A DNA stretch of 19,054 nucleotides from Microcystis aeruginosa W13-11 (GTDB taxonomy: Bacteria > Cyanobacteriota > Cyanobacteriia > Cyanobacteriales > Microcystaceae). The stretch's first letter is position 1. Every line of letters begins with the position of its first letter. The DNA lies in the NCBI GenBank assembly GCA_009995705.1, contig JAADBR010000159.1:1-19054 (forward strand), in the 5' to 3' direction. This document shows, one piece after another, positions 15,223 through 19,054 of the stretch. A program made the translations under genes and the position numbers. The notes beneath the pieces are model-generated. The model had not been told where the DNA came from and searched no databases. It saw nothing but the letters and a program-made list of their open reading frames with translations.

Positions 15223-16563
15223 ATGAAACCACAGGGATGGGACGAGTTTCTTAAACATCTAGCTAGAGAATACGGTGTTCAAGGCAAATTAAAGGAGATT
15301 TTTTGGGTTCGTTTTGCCTACGAAAATTGGCGCAAACCGGATGAGGAAATTTGGGAAATGGCCGAGGCTGCCAGCCATGAAACCTATAAAAAACAGATGA
15401 CTAAAATCTATAGCTATTTCTCGGGAGATAAAGATAATGGCTGTCCCGAACTCGAATTAGGTAGTAAAGGGCCGGGTAAGTTCCAAATCCTCCGAGAATG
15501 GTTCAAAGATATCAAATATCCTGAATGGAGAAATCAACCCGCCCCGATACTAGCAGAAAAATCAGTTATAGATACTTATATTAGCCGCCCTCCCGTCGAA
15601 AGCGACTGTTATCAAGAAATTAATCGTCCGGGGTCACTCATTCGCATTAAATCCCCTGAAAAGACTGGTAAAACTTCTCTCCTTAAACATCTGCTCGCTC
15701 AGGCAGATAGTTGGGGACACAGCACAGTTTATATTAATTGTCAAGTGGCAGAAAAGGCGATGTTTGCTAGTTTAGACCGATTTTGTCGCTGGTTTTCGGC
15801 AAATGTCAGCCGAGAATTGGGTTTAAAGCCTCAATTAGATGAATATTGGGATGAGGAACTATTTGGCAGTTTAATCAGTTGTCAAACCTATTTTCAGTCC
15901 TATCTTTTGGAACAGATTAACAGGCCTCTCTTTTTGGCCCTAGATAATTTAGACAGAATTTTCGAGTATCCTGACATCGCTAGGGATTTTCTGCCACTTT
16001 TGCGCTGTTGGCACGAAGAAGCTAATAATTTGGAAATCTGGCAAAATTTGCGGTTAGCGATTGCTAATTCCACGGAAATCTATATTCAATTGGACGCTAA
16101 TCAATCTCCCTTTAATGTCGGTCGTGCGATTAAATTACCTGGTTTTAGTCTCGAACAACTGGAAAACTTGGCTAGTAGCTACGGATTGCCTAAAAATGAG
16201 GATAATCAGCGTTTTATTGGGGATTTAATTGCCTTAGTCTCTGGTCATCCCTATCTTAGTCGTTTGGCCCTGGAAGCGCAGGTGCGCGGGGAAAAAAATA
16301 TTCTCCCTAATGCTGCTACCCAAGGGGGAATTTATGCGGCACACCTGCGTCATCACTGGGATAATCTGCAAAAACAGCCGGAATTATTGACAGCGATGGG
16401 GGAAGTGGTTAATTCTTACGATAAGGGAGCGCGATTAGAACCGATTACTGCCTATAAACTGGAAAGTATGGGTTTAATTCAGTTGAAAGGCGATCTAGCC
16501 CAGCCTAGCTGTCAATTATATCAGCTTTACTTCCGAGAGGGACAGACCGGCAGCGATCTCTAG
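15223..16563 (+). CDS. AAA_35-type (AAA-like domain) ATPase, vMAP-like
   Basis: A 446-residue cytosolic P-loop protein. Residues about 1-105 form a helical N-terminal domain (WDEFLKHLAREYGV ... EEIWEMAEAASHETYKKQMTKIYSYF) resembling the N-terminal adapter of cyanobacterial vWA-MoxR-associated proteins. Then comes an AAA_35 ATPase: Walker A SPEKTGKTS at 144-152, Walker B LFLALDNLD at 236-244 with Asp241 and Asp244, sensor-like IANSTEIY at about 284, and a helical lid with SGHPYLSRLAL at about 344. The typical entry IDTYISRPPVESDCYQEINRPGSLIRIKSPEKTGKTSLL is present. Relatives often end in WD40, TPR or effector domains; this one stops after the lid and a short winged-helix-like tail. Related proteins are proposed in conflict or programmed-death signalling, an inference only. 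No partner gene is adjacent. Confidence 0.75.
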   Translation: MKPQGWDEFLKHLAREYGVQGKLKEIFWVRFAYENWRKPDEEIWEMAEAASHETYKKQMTKIYSYFSGDKDNGCPELELGSKGPGKFQILREWFKDIKYPEWRNQPAPILAEKSVIDTYISRPPVESDCYQEINRPGSLIRIKSPEKTGKTSLLKHLLAQADSWGHSTVYINCQVAEKAMFASLDRFCRWFSANVSRELGLKPQLDEYWDEELFGSLISCQTYFQSYLLEQINRPLFLALDNLDRIFEYPDIARDFLPLLRCWHEEANNLEIWQNLRLAIANSTEIYIQLDANQSPFNVGRAIKLPGFSLEQLENLASSYGLPKNEDNQRFIGDLIALVSGHPYLSRLALEAQVRGEKNILPNAATQGGIYAAHLRHHWDNLQKQPELLTAMGEVVNSYDKGARLEPITAYKLESMGLIQLKGDLAQPSCQLYQLYFREGQTGSDL

Positions 16564-16789
16564 TAGATAATTAGACACCGATAAGCATCCAGTGCGCTCA
16601 AAGATTGCTCAACTTGCTAAAGATTGTAGTTCGGAAGTGGCATAAACTCTAACATTAACAGAAGTTGCCGGTTTTAATCTTGTCCTAATACCAAATTTCT
16701 AAATCCATGACAGACATCCACGCTCGAATGCTTGCCAAACCTTCATTCGTTGTGACGCGAATAAAGAAAAATGGTATAACCTAGCAAAA

Positions 16790-16818
16790 TTGACAATTGA
16801 ATGTGTAATTTTTAAAAT
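16790..16818 (+). promoter_or_regulatory. sigma-70-type promoter of the glycosyltransferase gene
   Basis: TTGACA (16790-16795), a 17-base spacer and TAAAAT (16813-16818) form a near-consensus promoter. A transcript start near 16825 would give a leader of about 24 bases before the ATG at 16849. The preceding 225 bases (16564-16789) show no ORF or RNA gene. Confidence 0.65.
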
Positions 16819-16848
16819 ATCTATCCCGTCAATCTCATCTAACCGCAA

Positions 16849-18000
16849 ATGCTCAAAATTTTAGTTGATGGTACACCGATAAGACAAAATCCTAGTGGAA
16901 TTGGATTATATGCTTATCATCTGATTGCCGAATTAGCTAAATTACAAAACCAAGAAAACTTTTCCCTGTCTCTTTGTTTTCAACCATCGGTAAAAAACTG
17001 GCTGCGGGGTAATCTTTCTATCCCCGAAAAACTGCAATCCTATCCAGAGGTTAAATGTTTACCAATTCCCGTCAGTCTTAGCAATATCTTAACCCGATTT
17101 CCTAATCCTCTAATTCCCTATCTAGAAAACTTTCTTGATTCTCCCGATATTCTCCACGGATTGGATCATGTGGTGTATCCTTGTGGTCAGAGTCGCAAAG
17201 TTATGACTATTCATGATGTTACTTTTATTAAATATCCTGAGTTTGTCACGGGGATTGTCAAAACCTATACCCAACGGATTAAACAATCTCTACAATGGAC
17301 AGATTTAGTTATTGCTAACTCTGCAAGTACCAAACGAGATATTATCGAATATTTAGATGTAACCCCAGAGAAAATTTTTGTTACTCCCCTCGCAAGTCGT
17401 TATTCTTCCCTCCCCAATTCTCCCTCATCTCTAACCATCACTAAACCCTATTTACTCTTTGTTAGTACCCTAGAACCACGAAAAAATATTATTAATCTTA
17501 TCACTGCTTTTAACTATCTCAAAGACAGGTATAAATTAGACCATAATCTGATTCTGATTGGCAAAAAAGGATGGAAGTATGAACCAATTTTCGATAAAAT
17601 ATCTCAGTCTCCCTTTCGAAATAGTATCCAACATCTTGATTATCTTGCTGATGACTTAGTTGCGGATTATTATCAAAAAGCCGATGTTTTTGTCTATCCT
17701 TCTTTTTATGAAGGTTTTGGATTACCAGTTTTAGAAGCGATGACTTTAGGTTGTCCCGTGGTAACTGCTAATACTGCATCCTTACCCGAAGTCACCGGAG
17801 ACTCTGCAATATTAATTAATCCCGATAATCCCCTAGAAATTGCTGCGGCAATCTATCAGGTGATTAGTGATAGCTCTCTCCGTCAAGAATTAATCACTAA
17901 AGGAAAAAAACAAGCGGCAAAATTCTCTTGGCAAAAAACCGCACAAGCTACTATAAAAGCTTATCGTTCTCTTTTATCCCACATTCAGCAGGTTATTTAA
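16849..18000 (+). CDS. GT4 family glycosyltransferase
   Basis: A 383-residue GT-B fold enzyme transferring a sugar from a nucleotide sugar, probably in cell-surface polysaccharide or glycolipid synthesis. The N-terminal domain starts with the RossMann-like MLKILVDGTPIRQNPSGIGLYAYHL (glycine-rich loop) and continues to HGLDHVVYPC and MTIHDVTFIKYP. The C-terminal domain has the donor-binding VSTLEPRKNIINLITAF at about 205-221, LIGKKGW, and the EX7E motif YEGFGLPVLE with Glu288 and Glu296, followed by GCPVVTANTASLPEV and GDSAILINPDN. Complete by length. Donor and acceptor are unknown. It has its own promoter. The stop overlaps the stop of a convergent transposase gene by two bases, so an insertion sequence ends right at its 3' edge. 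Confidence 0.88.
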   Translation: MLKILVDGTPIRQNPSGIGLYAYHLIAELAKLQNQENFSLSLCFQPSVKNWLRGNLSIPEKLQSYPEVKCLPIPVSLSNILTRFPNPLIPYLENFLDSPDILHGLDHVVYPCGQSRKVMTIHDVTFIKYPEFVTGIVKTYTQRIKQSLQWTDLVIANSASTKRDIIEYLDVTPEKIFVTPLASRYSSLPNSPSSLTITKPYLLFVSTLEPRKNIINLITAFNYLKDRYKLDHNLILIGKKGWKYEPIFDKISQSPFRNSIQHLDYLADDLVADYYQKADVFVYPSFYEGFGLPVLEAMTLGCPVVTANTASLPEVTGDSAILINPDNPLEIAAAIYQVISDSSLRQELITKGKKQAAKFSWQKTAQATIKAYRSLLSHIQQVI

Positions 18001-19054
18001 GATAAAAAATAATATTGGTGACAAGAAGAACCAAGGAACTGCAAAATGAGCTGTTGTCTATTGGTGAGTTTAATCACAGATTTAATTCCATTAACAAATA
18101 CAAGATGAATGGACTGGAAACATTGAAGAATCCATCGTAAAGTAGGTCGAGCAGTAGGCTTACCTTTTTGATTAGGGAGAGTAGAATGAGTAACTTCTAA
18201 TGCTCGTTTAAGTTGGCGTTGTCCCAAACTATAGACCATGAGAGCCAGGGTCATAATCATGGCCAGGGCCATAATTCGTTTAGTATTCTTAAGAAAGACC
18301 CGTGAAACAAAGAATAGAGGATCTTTGAGAAAACGAAATCCTCGTTCCGTAGTTTGTTGAGCTTTATACTCCTTCAAAATAAGTTCAGGAGTCCACTTTT
18401 CCTCATCTAATTTTGTAGTAGTATCGGTAGTCAAGTTTGTTTCTTTATCTAATAAGTTAGTTGCTAAGATAAAACGCCCTGCTTGATTACGATGATTTTT
18501 GATAACGATTTCATTTTCGATTAAAGTGGCTTGAATATGATAAGTATAATGACTGATTTTCTCATCAGGTCGGGGTCTTCCTCGACTTTGGTAATGGGGT
18601 TTGGTAATAATTTTTAATTCCCTCAGTAGGTGGTATTTGAGAGTTTTTTCAAAGTCGGCCGCTGCACTCAAAGCATCTGCTTCACAAGCAAACTCTTTAC
18701 TTTTTAATCTTTTAAGACTTTTAATGTTCGCTGCCAAAGATTTTTCAATACGAGACGGTAATGCTTTAATATCTGCTTGTTTGCGTTCATCACTTTCTAC
18801 CACAACCCATAATTGTTTAATGCCTGCATATTCATTACAAACAGAACAAAATCGATAGCCTTGCTCAAGATTACTATTACTAAACTGTTCTGGTAATAAA
18901 GTTTGGGTTAATTCTTGGGCTGCTTTAATAGTTAATGGGACTCGGCTAATCCATTTGATACTATACTGAAAGTCACTGAGGTTTTCTTGAGTATAAAAAG
19001 CTGCGTCCATTACATATACCTCTGGTTCTTCTCCTTGCCATTCCTCTTTAAACT
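17997..19054 (-). CDS. IS1634-type transposase, C-terminal part (runs off the window)
   Basis: The frame stays open to the window edge: the codons before the in-frame ATG at 19010 read EEPEVYVMDAAFYT, which is the first catalytic aspartate region, so 19010 is not the true start and the N-terminus lies beyond 19054. Visible are a spacer domain with CSVCNEYAGIKQLWVVVES, GRPRPDEK, HYTYHIQ, GRFILATN, and the C-terminal catalytic block LILKEYKAQQTTERGFRFLKDPLFFVSRVFLKNTKRIMALAMIMTLAL with the third acidic residue. This block is characteristic of IS1634-family DDE transposases, common in Microcystis. The coding part present is uninterrupted. Its stop overlaps the end of the glycosyltransferase gene. 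Terminal repeats could not be fixed because the other end is outside. Confidence 0.8.
   Translation of the reverse strand, partial: FKEEWQGEEPEVYVMDAAFYTQENLSDFQYSIKWISRVPLTIKAAQELTQTLLPEQFSNSNLEQGYRFCSVCNEYAGIKQLWVVVESDERKQADIKALPSRIEKSLAANIKSLKRLKSKEFACEADALSAAADFEKTLKYHLLRELKIITKPHYQSRGRPRPDEKISHYTYHIQATLIENEIVIKNHRNQAGRFILATNLLDKETNLTTDTTTKLDEEKWTPELILKEYKAQQTTERGFRFLKDPLFFVSRVFLKNTKRIMALAMIMTLALMVYSLGQRQLKRALEVTHSTLPNQKGKPTARPTLRWILQCFQSIHLVFVNGIKSVIKLTNRQQLILQFLGSSCHQYYFLS
17997..19054. mobile_element. IS1634-family insertion sequence, partial
   Basis: Inferred from the transposase frame. The left boundary must lie very near 17990-18010, since the glycosyltransferase ends normally at 18000 and the transposase stop is at 17997. 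The right boundary is outside the window, so inverted repeats and target duplication cannot be checked. Confidence 0.6.

Overview
The window looks like a stretch of cyanobacterial chromosome, most likely Microcystis or a close relative. Evidence seen in the sequence: repeated HIP1 octamers (GCGATCGC, for example near 2249, 11273, 12244, 12394, 13075 and 13339), a cyanobacteria-type MCE/MlaD protein, a PEP-CTERM surface protein, an AAA_35-type ATPase, small purL next to purF, many toxin-antitoxin-like small genes and several classes of mobile DNA. The genus is inferred from this overall style, not from a database match.

Layout. 1-1775: the right end of an off-window mobile element (to 112), an exported PEP-CTERM protein whose reading frame crosses an eight-G tract, then a DUF433-type antitoxin destroyed by a frameshift and a nonsense codon beside an intact DUF5615 PIN-like gene. 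1829-4246: mlaD-like lipid-transport gene, a small hypothetical, a shortened HicB-like ORF and a DUF29 gene. 4377-9886: purL and purF (purine synthesis), split by a 1540-bp segment carrying a sulfotransferase. 9884-10019: a short MITE-like element between purF and a convergent two-domain ECF-type ATPase gene (10021-11736). 12142-13482: aroA. 13599-14171: a MazF/PemK-type toxin with its antitoxin. 14213-14755: a PrxQ-like peroxiredoxin interrupted by an in-frame amber codon. 14827-14991: an unannotated 54-residue secreted peptide gene with its own ribosome site and terminator. 15223-18000: AAA_35 ATPase and a GT4 glycosyltransferase. 17997-19054: the 3' part of an IS1634-type transposase gene running off the window.

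The main discovery candidate is 6745-8284. It is bounded by perfect 16-bp terminal inverted repeats (CAGCAATTCTCATTTT ... AAAATGAGAATTGCTG) and flanked by a perfect 9-bp direct repeat, CTCTTTCAA (6736-6744 and 8285-8293). Inside there is no transposase, only one sulfotransferase gene with non-coding arms. These are the hallmarks of a non-autonomous mobile insertion cassette that moves a modification enzyme. A further copy of the same end at 93-112 suggests a family of such elements in this genome.

The core genes (purL, purF, aroA, mlaD, ECF ATPase) appear intact. The accessory material between them shows active decay and insertion: two pseudogenes, one shortened antitoxin-like ORF, one MITE that supplies purF's stop-codon G and a terminator, and one IS directly against the glycosyltransferase stop.
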